Of a stretch of DNA of 64,000 nt, positions 26,400 through 38,167 are shown one piece after another. The stretch lies in the NCBI RefSeq assembly GCF_011075055.1, contig NC_058137.1, positions 26,893,463 to 26,957,462 of the forward strand. Reading direction: 5' to 3'. A program made the translations under genes and the position numbers. This stretch comes from Mangifera indica. Its lineage: Eukaryota; Streptophyta; Magnoliopsida; Sapindales; Anacardiaceae. Under the pieces are notes generated by a model. That model did no database searches. It saw only the letters and a program-made list of their open reading frames with translations, and was not told the DNA's origin. Each line of letters opens with the position of its first letter. The stretch's first letter is position 1.

Positions 26400-27605
26400 C
26401 ATAGCCCTAACAAAAGAAGCATGAAAACCCACAATAAAATAATTCATAACAAATTTTGAATATAAATAATATATCATTAATAATAAAATAATATTTAATT
26501 ACTTATAACTACCAAAAATGCATCGGTATGAAAGATAGTACTGAGTGACCAAGACATAGACACAAGGTGAAAATACGTTCAAATTATGAGATATTTTAAT
26601 TAAAGAATAATTTACATTTCCCAAAGTATTGAATGACTGACACATAAAGACGTCCAAGGTTAGAATAGGTTCAAATGATGACATAATATAATTAAAGAGC
26701 AATTTACATTTTCCCACCTAAGGTATAGTCTCACAACAATTTCACCCTTACTTAAGATAAATTAATAAAGTTATATGTATATATTTTTTATATCTAGTTT
26801 AGGTATACAAATGATATATTATTATATAACTGGATAATTTTAAATTAAAGATAAAATAATATCTAATCATATGATGACATATTATTTATATACTAAAATC
26901 GTATATAAAAAGTATGTGTATATAATATTGCTCAAGATAAATAATACTTTCTCATCCAAAATTATGTAAAAAACCTCTTATTTATATTTTTTTTTCACTT
27001 TCATCATTTCTTTTACTCTTCCTATAAGTAGGGGTGTATTTATCATAAAATCAGATATTAAAAGATAAATTATAATTTTTGAAAATAATGTGAACTTTTT
27101 GAAAATTGTAAAAATTACTGTACCATTAATAATTTTAAAAATAATAATAATTACATTAATTAAAAAATTAAACATAATATAATAAATTATTATAAAATAA
27201 ATATCATACTATAATTATTAGAACCATAAGTAATTTGAAAAAAAAAATAAAAAATTAGTTGTTGTCCTTTTTAAATAGTCGGTGGATGGCGATAGCAAAC
27301 TATTGATTTTGTCAAGTTGGGCGACAAAATCAATGTAAAACACGATGCTGTATATATCCATCACATCGGGATGCTGTATAGATATTGCCCTGAATGTATA
27401 ATCTCTCTTTCAGCAATTAATTCACCATGAGTTTGAGGTTGAGTGTGATGTTTCTCTGCTATTCTCGAGGTATGTTGCATGAGCTTGAAAATTTAGATAT
27501 GACCGACATTAGCCTTTTAAAAGCCATGGTTTTAAAATTCAATGACTATTTTTAATTATGATTTAATTGAAAAAGTTGTATTGAATTATAAGTAAATTAT
27601 TAGTT
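26400..27605. other. AT-rich dispersed repeat region upstream of synthase
   Basis: A very AT-rich region shared with unit 3 (56235-57480) and, rearranged, with unit 2 (43400-43980 and 45480-46450). Within it the words AATTAAAGA and AATTTACATTTTCC recur in two partial tandem copies (about 26595-26620 and 26690-26715). No gene is seen. Confidence 0.55.
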
Positions 27606-27614
27606 TAACTATAA

Positions 27615-29237
27615 GGGGAATTATGAAAAATGCCCAAAATACCCCTATATTAAGTAAAAATACCCAAATTCACTATTTTTAAGCAAAAATACCCAAATTT
27701 CCTATTCCTAAGCAAAAATGCCCATAGTTTTTTCTAAAATATCAAAATTATCCTTCCCCTCATATATATAAACCCCCTCACTTTTACTCTCATTACATAC
27801 ATTTTTTATATCACTTAAATACTTACTTTCACTCTCATTTTTATTTAATATTAATTACTACGAGTTCATTCGAAAAGAAGAAATTCGTATTTTTGAATTC
27901 AAATCGAAAAAATCAATTCGTGAAAACTATATTGAAAATAACATGTTATGAATAAATAGATATATTGAAATACCTTAGAATGTTAATAATAAAAAAATTA
28001 TTCGAAAATCTAAAAAATAGATCTAAATTTATAAAACTACACGTTCAAATAGCTTATGAACGAGAAAACCGAAAAATCGATCAAAAATTTCGTAATTACA
28101 TCGTAAAACGTGTCTAAAAAAGCACATCATAATTACAAATATTAAATTTGAAAATGTCATATGAAAAAAGTCTAGTCTGGTCACAAACAAACTCAAAATC
28201 ATAAAAATCGAAAATCCTAAGTTTGATTAAATAATAAAACTGCATAATACACATTGAAATAGTTTTATTTTGGCCTCCAAATTTGGTGCAACCAACAGAG
28301 CAAGTTGTTGTTATAGAGCTCGAAACGAGCTTCGCGTTGATATATTACAGGCCCCGTAACTCCTAACGGATCAAAAGTTATGGCCGTTCAAAGTCTGTCT
28401 CATATAAACCCTATAGTTTTAAAAAAGTTAATTTCCACCCAACCCACGGTTTTCAAGGCCTGCCCACTGTTCAGTGTAAAATTTCACATGGACCCCCGTA
28501 GATCTCCCCTTGTTCCCCCTCCCCTTAAAATTTTGAAAACGTTAAATTTCCCCCCATCCCACGGCAGTGTCGCAACAACCCACTGTCACGTGACAAATTT
28601 AAAAAACGTCCACAGTGGAATGAGGAATCTCAGACAGCTCCATAATATTTTGAAAATACTAATTAAGCCCCCTAACCCACTGTCAACAGTGGGAGAAATC
28701 GTCTGACAGTGGGAAACACTATTCCCACTGTTGAACTGCCGAACGTTTCGGAAGGGATTTCTGGCCAAAATTCGTCGTTTCAACCTCCAATTTCAACACA
28801 AATCAAATCTACATAGGCTATAACACAAAATCCCTCAACCAATTCAACGAAATCAACCAAGAATCAAAACATTTTAAACATTGTTTAAAATTGAAATCCT
28901 AAAGTTTCAAACAGTAAAATCTCACTCAAATCTCAATAATATGAACAATAACTTGATTCAAACAAGATGACGAAAGATATGTTAATGTTTTGTGCCATTT
29001 TCGGTTGTCGGAAACCACGAAAATTGTCGAAAATCTGGTCGACAGTGGGACAGGGGAAAATTTCGAATTTTCCCCTGTTTTTGAACAGTAAACTTACAGT
29101 GGGGACAGGGGGAATTTGTTGTGTTTATATATGGGTAGTTTCGATATTTCACAAAATGGGTATTTTTGTTTTAATCTGAATTTTTTGGGTAATTTTGCTT
29201 AAACCCCTTTACTTTTGCCTATTTTTTATAATTTTCC
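27615..29237. mobile_element. Non-autonomous Mutator-like element, 1623 bp, unit 1
   Basis: The element is flanked by the 9-base direct repeat TAACTATAA (27606-27614 and 29238-29246). Terminal inverted repeats are GGGGAATTATGAAAAATGCCC on the left against GGAAAATTATAAAAAATAGGC as the complement of the right end. Nine-base duplications are the mark of Mutator-like elements. There is no transposase; the open frames at 28380-28706 and 28967-29179 are not recognised. The right half is full of CCCACTG/CAGTGGG words and hairpins. An identical-length copy with the same flanking repeat is in unit 3. Confidence 0.8.
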
Positions 29238-29654
29238 TAACTATAATTACCTAAATATTATACAAGATTTTGAGAGTGAGTGTTGGAAATGAGAATACAT
29301 AAAAAGTGGTCAAAAATGATGAGACCGACACAAAATAAAATTATTTGAATGTGAGAAAAGCACCATAACGATTAAAAATGAGGACAATAATATATGAGAA
29401 ATTTTCATAAAAAATTAAAAAGATTAATGTCAATAGAAACTATCAGACAAAAGATGAACTATGGAGAGAAAAATAATAATAATACCCACTGATTTGCTGA
29501 TTGAGTTTTTTCTACCTCTCATAGGAAAATTTGGTCCTTATTCAAAATGAATATGACATACTTACCTTTATATATGTACCAATTTAACCCTTGGGTAAAC
29601 AATAAGACAAAATCACCCTTACATAATTCATCTTAAAAAAAAAAAAAAAGTTTG

Positions 29655-30690
29655 CATGTTGTCCACACGTGTTGACAACGTTGTTATATAATATGTGGCC
29701 ATCAATGGGTCGGGTAAGAGAATTTGCGGTTGAAAGCATACAAGTCAATCTTGTTAATAATTTTACAATTGTTAATATCTTTTAAATCTTTGTAATATAT
29801 ATATAAAGGAATTATATGAAAATTTAATTATCAACAGTTTGAAGAATTTTAATGTTGAACTGAAATTATGAAAGCTTCATGTCAAAGCATACAAATTTAT
29901 GCTTAAGATTTAAAAATCATCTATGATTTCATGAAAATGTTCTGCTGGAGCGTATTTAGTGTTTTTTTTTTTAATGATAAAAGAATGGATTTTATATTAA
30001 TTAATCTTACATTATTGAATCTCTTTACTAATTAAATTATATAAACAAGGAGATTCATATATTCCAAGTAAGATTTATTCATTGAAAAAATATCAGATAA
30101 AACTATATTTTCATATATTAAAAAGCAATGTGACGTCTCATCATATTATATTTAAATCCCATGATGTTTCATTTTATTTTTTTATTTTTTGTTATTATGT
30201 TATAATCTCGTCTTTATCTCATGGTCTAGTGGAGTGGATTTCATATTTGATCATATCTAATTTTTATTTAATTTGATTTTAGTTAAGTTTGATTTTGGTT
30301 TGTTATTTCTTAACATTGGAAGCCTATTGTGATGTAAATTGGACAAGTGATTTGGGGGATAAAAAGTCAACAAGCGGATATGACATTTCCTTGGGAGGAA
30401 ACTTGATTAAGTAGAACTCTAAAAAATACGAAGTTGTTGTTCTCTCTTCCATTGAATATGAGTATATATAGAGTCTTAAGTTAGATAATTTGGGATGGAT
30501 TCAAACCGAATTAAGTTTAAATATAGTATAATTCTAATTCAACTTGATTTTGACTAGACAAACTCCAGCTTCAACTTGAGCTAGTTAAGCCTAATGAAAT
30601 GGGTAACAGGATCAGACTCGATGGTCAAAATAGGAGCTCGAGATTGGCTCATAAATACGTGAAACAAGATAGACAATTCTGAGCTAAGTT
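29655..30690. repeat. About 1-kb dispersed repeat, unit 1 copy
   Basis: It begins near CATGTTGTCCACACGTG and ends in a GAGCTCGAGATTGGCTC-rich part. Copies are at 57488-58535 and 60640-61690 in unit 3, and a copy split by other sequence is in unit 2 (44790-48319). It carries a fragment of a Ty1/copia RNase H. Confidence 0.75.
30316..30471 (+). pseudogene. Ty1/copia RNase H fragment, unit 1
   Basis: The reading [18 protein letters not shown], then [13 protein letters not shown], matches the C-terminal RNase H part of copia polyproteins (usual form DADWAGD-DDRRSTSGY---LGGNLISWSSKKQ). The conserved Trp after NLIK is a TAG stop here. It is a 52-codon relic of an old insertion. Confidence 0.8.
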
Positions 30691-31627
30691 TGGTCTTGCC
30701 TGAATTTGTTCAAACTTGCTTTTTGAGCCAATCTCGAGTTTGAGTTAGAATTTGCCCAAACTTTTTCATGTTTGATTATTCAAGCTCGCTTTTTTTGGCT
30801 TGGGTTCACTTGAACTTTTCAAATTTGGATCTTCAGGCTTGCCCGAACCTAGTTCAATTCAAATTTCAGGTTTTCAAGTTTTGTTTGCATTTTTCAATTT
30901 CAATTTGCAATTAGGGTTTGGTCTAGATTTCACTTTCTATACAATAACAAATACAACCTTTAGATATCTTTTATCCTTCACAATTTGCACATATTCAATA
31001 ACTAATATACCTCTTAACAGGTAGGAAAATAAATTTGTGAAAAATTTGGAGATCTTCTCAAGTCTCAACGCATCTTTGCTTCCCATTCAGCTTCCAAAAT
31101 CTGTTTGGTTCTTCCAGAATCTTTGGAAAGGCGTAAAAATATAAACTTATAAATATAGGGATGAATTTGAACTAAACTTATAAAAGCTCAAAAACAAGCT
31201 CAATTTAAATAAGTTCAAAAACGAGCTTACCAAACACAATTATGTGCCAGAGCCTAAGCTATCATATATAGGAGAACCCAAGCCCGAGCCTAAGCTTACA
31301 TGTGAGGTTGGATTCCATAAATTGGTTTTCTCATGAACTCTTGAAAAACCTTCTCCAATTTCTTAGTTTTGACCTCCACAACACAATCGTAATATTTAAT
31401 ATAGTTCGAATCTAGTCCTAAGTAAATAGAGTTTAATATCTTTAGGGGCTCAACATATATTAAAAACATTTAATATATCTTTAAACAATAATTCTTTCAA
31501 CCACAAGACCATTAATTAATCTAGCATCAAGAAAGATGATTATGTGATTAAAGGTAATGCCCTTGCGTGTTTAACTTATAATCATCAACCAACCATCAAA
31601 AACGATTTTCCTCAGAACGCACAGGAT
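30691..31627. other. Repeat-like spacer, unit 1
   Basis: GAGC/CTTGAGC-rich low-information DNA shared with 61690-62597. An inverted pair of GAGCCAATCTCGAG words is at about 30643 and 30734. No gene is seen. Confidence 0.5.
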
Positions 31628-31760
31628 TGTACTGTAGAAATACTTCTACTAGAAAATTTTCCTATTTGTGGCTCTTCATCTGATTGATTATCTATTTTTA
31701 TGTGCAATTGCAGGCAAAATCCAGGGCCATCCATTATTCCAGTATTCTCTGCAACTCTTA
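31628..31760 (+). pseudogene. Remnant of small gene (intron end and exon 2), after unit 1
   Basis: It matches the 3' part of the small gene's intron and its exon 2 (GCAATTGCAG, then GCAAAATCCAGGGCCATCC to CTCTGCAACTC), ending before the stop codon. Exon 1 is missing. It stands in the same place relative to the truncated synthase as the intact small gene does to its synthase. Confidence 0.8.
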
Positions 31761-31865
31761 TGTATATATTTATTTTATATTACTATTCTCAAACAATATT
31801 TGATGCTAGTAAGGCTAAATAATTAGAAAGTCATAAAGGCTGATTAGTAGAAATTGTTATAGAAA

Positions 31866-32110
31866 ATAAGCGACATGTCCAATAGTGAATGGATTTAGTT
31901 CTACGGTAGGCCGGCCTAAAATCTTTCTTAGGAACAACAAGAGTACGACCCAAGCTGATTAAATGAGTGGCTTGATTTTGTTATGCATAGCGCATCTAAA
32001 ATGGAATGAACCATCGGGAGTCGGGACAGTAGTAACCTTGTATTGTATGTTAAATAACATTTCATTCCTCTCTTTGGTCAAGCACCTTCTGCTTCTCTTT
32101 CCTCCGTTCC
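31866..32110. other. Higher-GC insert, possibly organellar
   Basis: A short stretch with clearly higher GC content than its surroundings (for example GGTAGGCCGGCCTAAAATC and CTCCGTTCCGGCTATTG). It is absent from the intact modules and present also at 62855-63100. The style recalls plant mitochondrial DNA, but I cannot confirm it. Confidence 0.3.
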
Positions 32111-32453
32111 GGCTATTGTGTCATACAGTTTAAAAAGATGGGAGCTTAATATTTCATTCAAGTTTGGAGGCAAGTTGGTCTCAAATTCACATTCCGCCAC
32201 ATAAAATTTTCTCAGGATGGTTGGGATTCAAAATAAATTCAGTATTTGTCTGAGTTTGAAAGCAAGTCAGTGTCAATTTTTGGAGTTAGATTAATTTTGA
32301 ATTGTAGGCAATAAATATACGAATTAAGTTATATTTTCTTGGGTTGGCTTGGCTTTGCTGACTCCAATGGAACAAGTTTATTTTTATTATTGCTTGCTTG
32401 TAAACACAATAGATGGGCCACAACATAATCGATGAATTTATACAACTAAACTT

Positions 32454-33553
32454 TCAGTGCTTTATGGGGTCTCCAAGCAATGAAACAACACGGTCTTTGG
32501 TCAAATAAGAATTGGTGTAGCAGTCATCATCTTTGTAAAGAAGGTCTATTTCACGTGAAAAATTAAGAATAAGATCAAACAAAGGCAACGGAGCAGCAGT
32601 TTGTTTTAGGAAAGCTTCATTTACATCTTTCCATGCATTTGCGATTTGCTCACGGAACACTCTAATCGTCTCTTCTTCTGAAACGCCATGTTCCTTCATG
32701 TGACATTCAATTGCTGAGGCAACATGACCTCTCTTTTGCTCATGCTATATATACCATTTAACAAAAACTTACACACTTATATGTTGATCATATTTCTGAG
32801 TTTAATTAATGAATTTAGCTCAGCACAAACTTTGTGTCTAACTATGTCATCCATGTGTCCGCAAATTATTGAGGCAGCCTTCAAAACCCTAGGGTAGCTG
32901 AATAGCCATTCAAAGGCTTCTGTGTTTGCAACGTCTCCCATTTCTACAAAAGATGTTGTGGGTAAGAGTTGGTGTGCATTGGTAACCAATGCTACACTCG
33001 TGTATTCATCCGGTGTTGGAATATAATTTTCATGGCACCATTTGACTTCAATATGATAATTTCTAACTTCATCTGTCAAATCAAGATCCAATTTGAAATT
33101 GTTAACACATATTGAGAATCTTATACTTGTTTTAAATTACAATGATTTGTGAAGTCTTGAAATGAAAGCATCCCCGTCTCTTTTACAAAATCAAAGCGGT
33201 ATAATTTTTCTTGACTTGCCATTTCTGGTTCAATTTTATTGTAAATATCAATGAGGGTCGTATAACATTATTTTCTGTAGACAGACAGTTGATCTACAAC
33301 ACTCATATCCCACCTGAAAAAGAAAAGATAATGATAAATTTTGAGTTTGAGAAGATTAAAGGCCATTTAGAGTCTGAAAAAATTACCTCGCAATTGCCAA
33401 GGTCTATAGCTCAAGTTCATTATTGGTACCGTACACATCATAGATGTCATCGGTGATGGAAGTAATGGAGATTACTTTGGTTAAAAGTCTTCAACCCTTT
33501 AATTATTCTGGCTCAAAATACACTCCCAATATCCAGAAGTAGCACCCAACAAT
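32454..33553 (-). pseudogene. Truncated sesquiterpene synthase, exons 4 (part) to 7
   Basis: Exon 7 is open (32454-32744). Exon 6 lacks 7 bases near its start relative to unit 1, shifting the frame, and the second metal motif reads DDIVRHK. Exon 5 has a stop after SVYRK and its donor GT is now GG. Exon 4 keeps DDIYDVYGT but has a stop after NNELEL. Homology ends abruptly inside exon 4 at about 33553, joined to sequence matching 20724 onward. Exons 1-3 are missing. Confidence 0.92.
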
Positions 33554-34812
33554 TTTTGTATAGTTGTATTATAAATTTATGTTACAAGTTAAATTGATAT
33601 TTGTTTATTTTATATTAGTATTTTAAAATCTTCCTAATCAAACTTGAGAGAATTGGTTGCCATTTGTGACAACTAAACAAATAAATGTCTATTCTGCTAA
33701 ACATAATTATTATATTAGTGTTTATATAATCAAATAGATATTGTCTCTGTAAAAGATGAATTAAAGTCAACTTAGGATCAAACTGATTGATATGATGGTT
33801 GAATTATTAAAATAAATATTAAAAATAATATTTGGAACAATTTTACTTAATCATTTAATATAAAATATGGATTACATTTATTTGAAAATAAATTTGGTTT
33901 TTTGACAAATATATTAATTTTTTATAATAGTGTTTTATATACAAACAATAATATATTATTTTATAATTAAATAGTTTTAAATTAAAAATAAAATAATCTT
34001 TAATGATATAATATTATATTATATCAATATTTATCTACGTGATTTATTATTTTTTATTTGAGTAAAAAAAAAAAACAGGAACATAGTATATCGTCCAGTG
34101 GCGTTTCTTAAATTATATAATGATTGAGACCCATTGCCAATAATTATGTCATCTAAGTATCAGTACCATAAGTATATTATAAATGATGAGTATAATGAAT
34201 ATAAATAAATTGTTACATTATCTTATGATAAAAAAATTTTAAGGAAATAATTTTAGATAAATCAAATTTAATATTTTCAATATTATAATTAAATTGTGTG
34301 GACTCCACCAAACAAAGTTTCAATTATGAGATCTTAATTAATGATCAAAATTAAATTCTATTGACAATTGGCTAATAATTAATGGGACTTTTTAAACAAC
34401 TACAAAGTCAACTAGATATATCATAAAATATTAATTTAATTCTAATGCCGCCCAGCAATGGGACTACTACGAATATTTTAGATTTCTTTTTTTTTTTATG
34501 TTGAAAAAATGACATAAAAAGATAAAATAAAAAATTGTGGTTTTGAAAAAGGTAAATCTTCGGTGGAAACTCGAGTAGAACTTGAGTATCCTAGCTGTCA
34601 GAGATGGATCCACTTGGCCTACAATCAAATCGGCCCATTTGAATATCCTAATTTTGTAATAATTCAGAAAATTTAGGGCAAATCTTATAAACTCTTTGTA
34701 CCTCTATAAATAATATGAAATTGCCACATATCATCCGCACGACTACAACAGTGGAGAATTGAGAAAATTTTCTTCACTTGTTACTTTCCCACCACATGCA
34801 GCAGTTGTAAAC
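33554..34812. other. Left flank of unit 2
   Basis: AT-rich non-coding DNA. Its ends match 20724-20960 and 22480-22938 of unit 1; the middle is not clearly shared. It holds the decayed promoter of the unit 2 small gene. Confidence 0.55.
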
Positions 34813-34931
34813 ATGAGGTTCATGTTAGAGCTAGTGTCATGTTGTGGATCACCCAAGGCATAAGGTGTTAGTCCAATGGCAAAGCAAGTCGAGCCGAGTG
34901 GGCAGGAAACGGGGTCGTTGTTGCACTAGAG

Positions 34932-35253
34932 TGATGTCGCCAATGAACTAACAAGAACCATAGAAAGGGATAAGAGAGATGGCAAGATTCAAAATACAGA
35001 GAAAAAGAGAGAGGATTCTTGCAACTGAATAACTGTTTTCATTTGTTCCCGCTTGTACAATACATGAGTGCCAAAATTGGCTGACCAATTTCGTCCAAAA
35101 CACAATGTATCTACATGTATAATACGATAATATAACATCCATCATTTCCAATACAAAAACAACATCGTAACACCTTACTTTATTAATACTTTGTTACCTT
35201 ATACTCTAGCTAGCTTCTTGTTCAATAGTCAGTTTCTTGTTCAATTTATATCA
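34932..35253 (-). repeat. 3' LTR of chromovirus
   Basis: 322 bases. It is longer than the other LTR, partly through a local duplication of a TTCTTGTTCAAT word near 35215-35250. On the plus strand it starts TGATGTCGCC and ends TTATATCA. Confidence 0.88.
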
Positions 35254-35433
35254 ACTACCCTTCCTCCTAATATCCTTGTCCTCAAGGGAAAAAGAGGGAA
35301 ACTGTTGATGAATGGAATTAGCATATTCCCAAGTTGCTGATGTTGGGGTTTTGTGCTGCCAGTGAATAAGCAATTTGATAGTTGGGGTAACACCTTTGCG
35401 CACAAGTTTCCGATCCAGGATGGCCAAGGGATA
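35251..35433 (-). pseudogene. Chromodomain of chromovirus integrase
   Basis: The reading RYPLAILDRKLVRKGVTP, IKLLIHWQHKTPTSATWEY and then HQQFPSFSLEDKDIR is a chromodomain of the plant chromovirus type. It ends at a TGA that overlaps the first bases of the 3' LTR, right after a purine tract (AGGAGGAAGGGTAG). Confidence 0.8.
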
Positions 35434-35784
35434 CCTCTAACACTGGTAAATGGGTGGTAATGTGGGCTAAGCCAATAATCTATAATATGTAGGTCACAAA
35501 AGTAACTCATGAAAAAGGTCATAGATTATAACATCTACTGGAAGCTGAAGGTGATATGCAACCTTGCCGATAACCTCTTTGACTGGGAATGGACCAAAGT
35601 ATTTAGGTTGCATTTTCAAGTTACCTAAATGCATGAAACTTTGGCAATAAGGCTATAACCACACATAAACTAAATCACTAACTTGGAAGTTGCAATAAGA
35701 TCTCTTTTAGTCAATAAAAGCCTTCATTCTCTATTGTGCCTTCTGCAAATTGCATTTGAGTATAGCAATGGTGTCTTCTCTTGT

Positions 35785-36420
35785 CTAGAGCATAGTGTCA
35801 ACTTTAGTAGAGACAAAATCATGAGGGAAATAAGGAATGTGAATAGGCACAACATAGCCATACAAGGCTTCAAAGGATGTCATCTTAATACTCGAGTGAT
35901 AATTGGTTTTATACCAGTATTTTGCTAATGGAAACCAAGTAAGCCATATGTGAGACAACTTATTAGCCATCCACCATAAATAACTCTCTAGACAGTTGCT
36001 AACAACTTCAGATTGGCCATTAGATTGTGGATAGTATGCAGTTGAATAATGGACAACAAAAACTTGCAATTTGAATAATTCATGCCAAAAACTACTCAAG
36101 AATGTTGGCCCTTGATCACTCACAATGCTATTTGGGTTGCCATGTAACTTGTAAATATTTTCTATGATTAGTTAAACAACATCATGCACAGAAAAAAAGT
36201 GTTGAAGAGCTATGAGTGTGCAAACTTTGTTAGTCCATTTACCACCACCAAGATGATAGACTTTCCATTTAATTCTAGATGACCTTCTTTGAAGTCCATT
36301 GTTAAGTCAGCGAAGACTCTTGCAAGTGTTAGTAAGGGCTGTAAAAGTTATAACATTGCCATATTTTCGGGTTTGTATTGCTGGCACACTACACATCCTC
36401 TAATGTAGTTACGAACTGAC
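35785..36420 (-). pseudogene. Integrase core remnant
   Basis: The longest open piece (35785-36123) reads SDQGPTFLSSFWHELFKLQ, STAYYPQSNGQSEVVSNCLE and FEALYGYVVPIHIPY. It contains the second Asp and the Glu of the DDE core. The upstream part, with KSIILVVV, is interrupted by stops. Confidence 0.85.
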
Positions 36421-36790
36421 TTCTACATTCCTTTCTAATACCCAACTGAAGACATCCTTTTCATGGTAGCCATAACACCCGAGTAGCCGCCACTAGAGAA
36501 TCATGGAAAAATTGCAACAAAGTCTGCTATAGTTGAGGGTTACTAACAATGACAAGTTTCCCTTTCTTTCTCAATTAATTATTGACCCAATCATACTACC
36601 CATAAGTTCCTTGATTACTTTGTTTTGTAGCTATGATAGCCTATAATTTTGATCATGTTGCCAACCTTCTTGAATTTTGGTCATCACGCTTGTTGTGCAA
36701 GAATGACAACCCTTTGATCAAGCAAGTGCTTCAAACTTTGGTGGTTAGTCCTAATTACATAGTTTTGATTTCTCAAGTAATTCCCTACTT

Positions 36791-37045
36791 TCAAAGAGCA
36801 AAGAGTATTGCTAGCATTTCTTTTTCATGAACAGAGAGAAATTGGTTTTGTGGAAAGAGTGTTTTGTTTATATAAGCTATCAAATAACCTTTTTGCATGA
36901 GAGTTGTACCAATGCCTTCACTTGATGTGTCAGTTTCAATCTGAAATGTGTCATTGAAGTTTGGTAAAGCCAAGATAAGTGTCAAACCTAAGCAATGCTT
37001 AAGCTTCTTAAAAGCTTCTTGTGTTTCCATAGGCCACCTAAGCAA
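36791..37045 (-). pseudogene. RNase H remnant of chromovirus
   Basis: The piece TQEAFKKLKHCLGLTLILAL then FQIETDTSSEGIGTTLMQ is the RT/RNase H junction of Ty3/gypsy elements. Asp in IETDTSS is the first catalytic residue. Confidence 0.85.
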
Positions 37046-37079
37046 ATCCTTCTTGAGTAGATTAGTGAGAGGTTGGGCA

Positions 37080-37850
37080 ATCTATCCATAATTACTTATA
37101 AATCTATGGTAATATCTTGACAATCCAAGGAACCCCAATAGTTGCTTGAGTGTCCTAAGAATTGGCCAACTCTTCACCACCTGAACTTTCTATAAATCAG
37201 TTGTAACACCTTGTTGACTTATAACATAGCCAAGATATTCCACCTTTAATGCTCTAAAGGTACATTTAGACTTCTTGGCATAAAGTTGATGATCCAAAAG
37301 AAGTTGCAAAACTATCTCCAAGGCTGCAAATGAGAATCATTATCTTGCTATAAACAAGAATATCATCAAAGGAAACTAACACAAATTTTTGCAAGTATGG
37401 TTTGAAAACACAATTCATAATGTTTTGCAAAGTAGTGCATTCGTAAGTTTAAAGGGCATTACTAAGAACTTGTCATGGGCCTCATGTGTTTTGAAAGCTA
37501 CCTTGTTGATCAAAGAAGGGTGCACTCGAATTTGCCAATACCCTTATCGAAGATCTATCTTCAAAAAAATAGTAGCACTTCATAACTCATCCAACAACTC
37601 TTCTATTAATGGAATGAGATACCTATCTTTCACGGTTACTTGGTTTAGTGCCCTATAATCTATGCACATTCCTCACGTGTTATCTTTCTTCTACACCAAC
37701 ACTATGGGGTGGACATATAGGTTACAACTTTTTTTGATGACTCTAGATTCTAACATTTCTTTGATTAATTTTTCTATCACATCTTTCTACAACCCTCCAT
37801 ATCTATATGGCCTTAGGTTAGTAGGTTAGACACCTTCTTTCAAAATTATT
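37080..37850 (-). pseudogene. Reverse transcriptase remnant
   Basis: The polymerase site reads SFDDILVYS (37347-37370 codes FDDILVYS), the usual Ty3/gypsy form of the YXDD box. Other pieces such as [15 protein letters not shown] and [12 protein letters not shown] are spread over several frames with stops. Confidence 0.8.
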
Positions 37851-37984
37851 TTATGATCTTGTAACTTGGATGGAGGCAATTCTTTTGGTACTTCAAAGAC
37901 AGTCGCATACTTCTCTAGTAAGCTTTCCATTTGTGGCCATGTATGTTCATCATTGCAATCGAAACCTGTAACTCATATAGCTGA

Positions 37985-38167
37985 TCAACTGCCTTGTTGA
38001 ATGGATGCCAGTTGTGGTTGTTTGCCAAGGAGTTTACTCAAGTGTTCCTTTTCAATTACACTAACCATTTCATTGCCTTCCCTTCGTAGTAAATATGGTC
38101 TACTATCAATAGAATACTTCATTGTTAAAGCCTTAAAATTCAAGGTGATATCACCTAACTTAGCCAA
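37985..38167 (-). pseudogene. Protease/linker region of chromovirus
   Basis: The open piece with LGDITLNFKALTMKYSID is the region between the aspartic protease and reverse transcriptase of gypsy elements. The catalytic DSG triplet itself is not clearly seen. A 27-base tandem duplication (GCGGTGTGTATGCATCCACC unit) lies just upstream, at about 38204-38258. Confidence 0.6.

Larger units (their letters stand above)
18276..33553. repeat. Segmental duplication: unit 1 plus truncated module
   Basis: The sequence from ATGGCAAGGTGAG at 18276 to at least 33010 recurs from 49654 to the window end. By eye the copies are almost identical over long stretches. The main differences are a block at about 19885-20885 and a MITE (20987-21469), both absent from the right copy, and an extra 1-kb repeat and a roughly 0.1-kb segment near 57150 present only in the right copy. 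Confidence 0.9.

Noticed and set aside
26499..26717. Minus-strand frame with two similar halves, considered as a duplicated peptide gene
   Set aside because: The halves are partial tandem copies of a non-coding AT-rich repeat that also recurs in units 2 and 3 in broken form.
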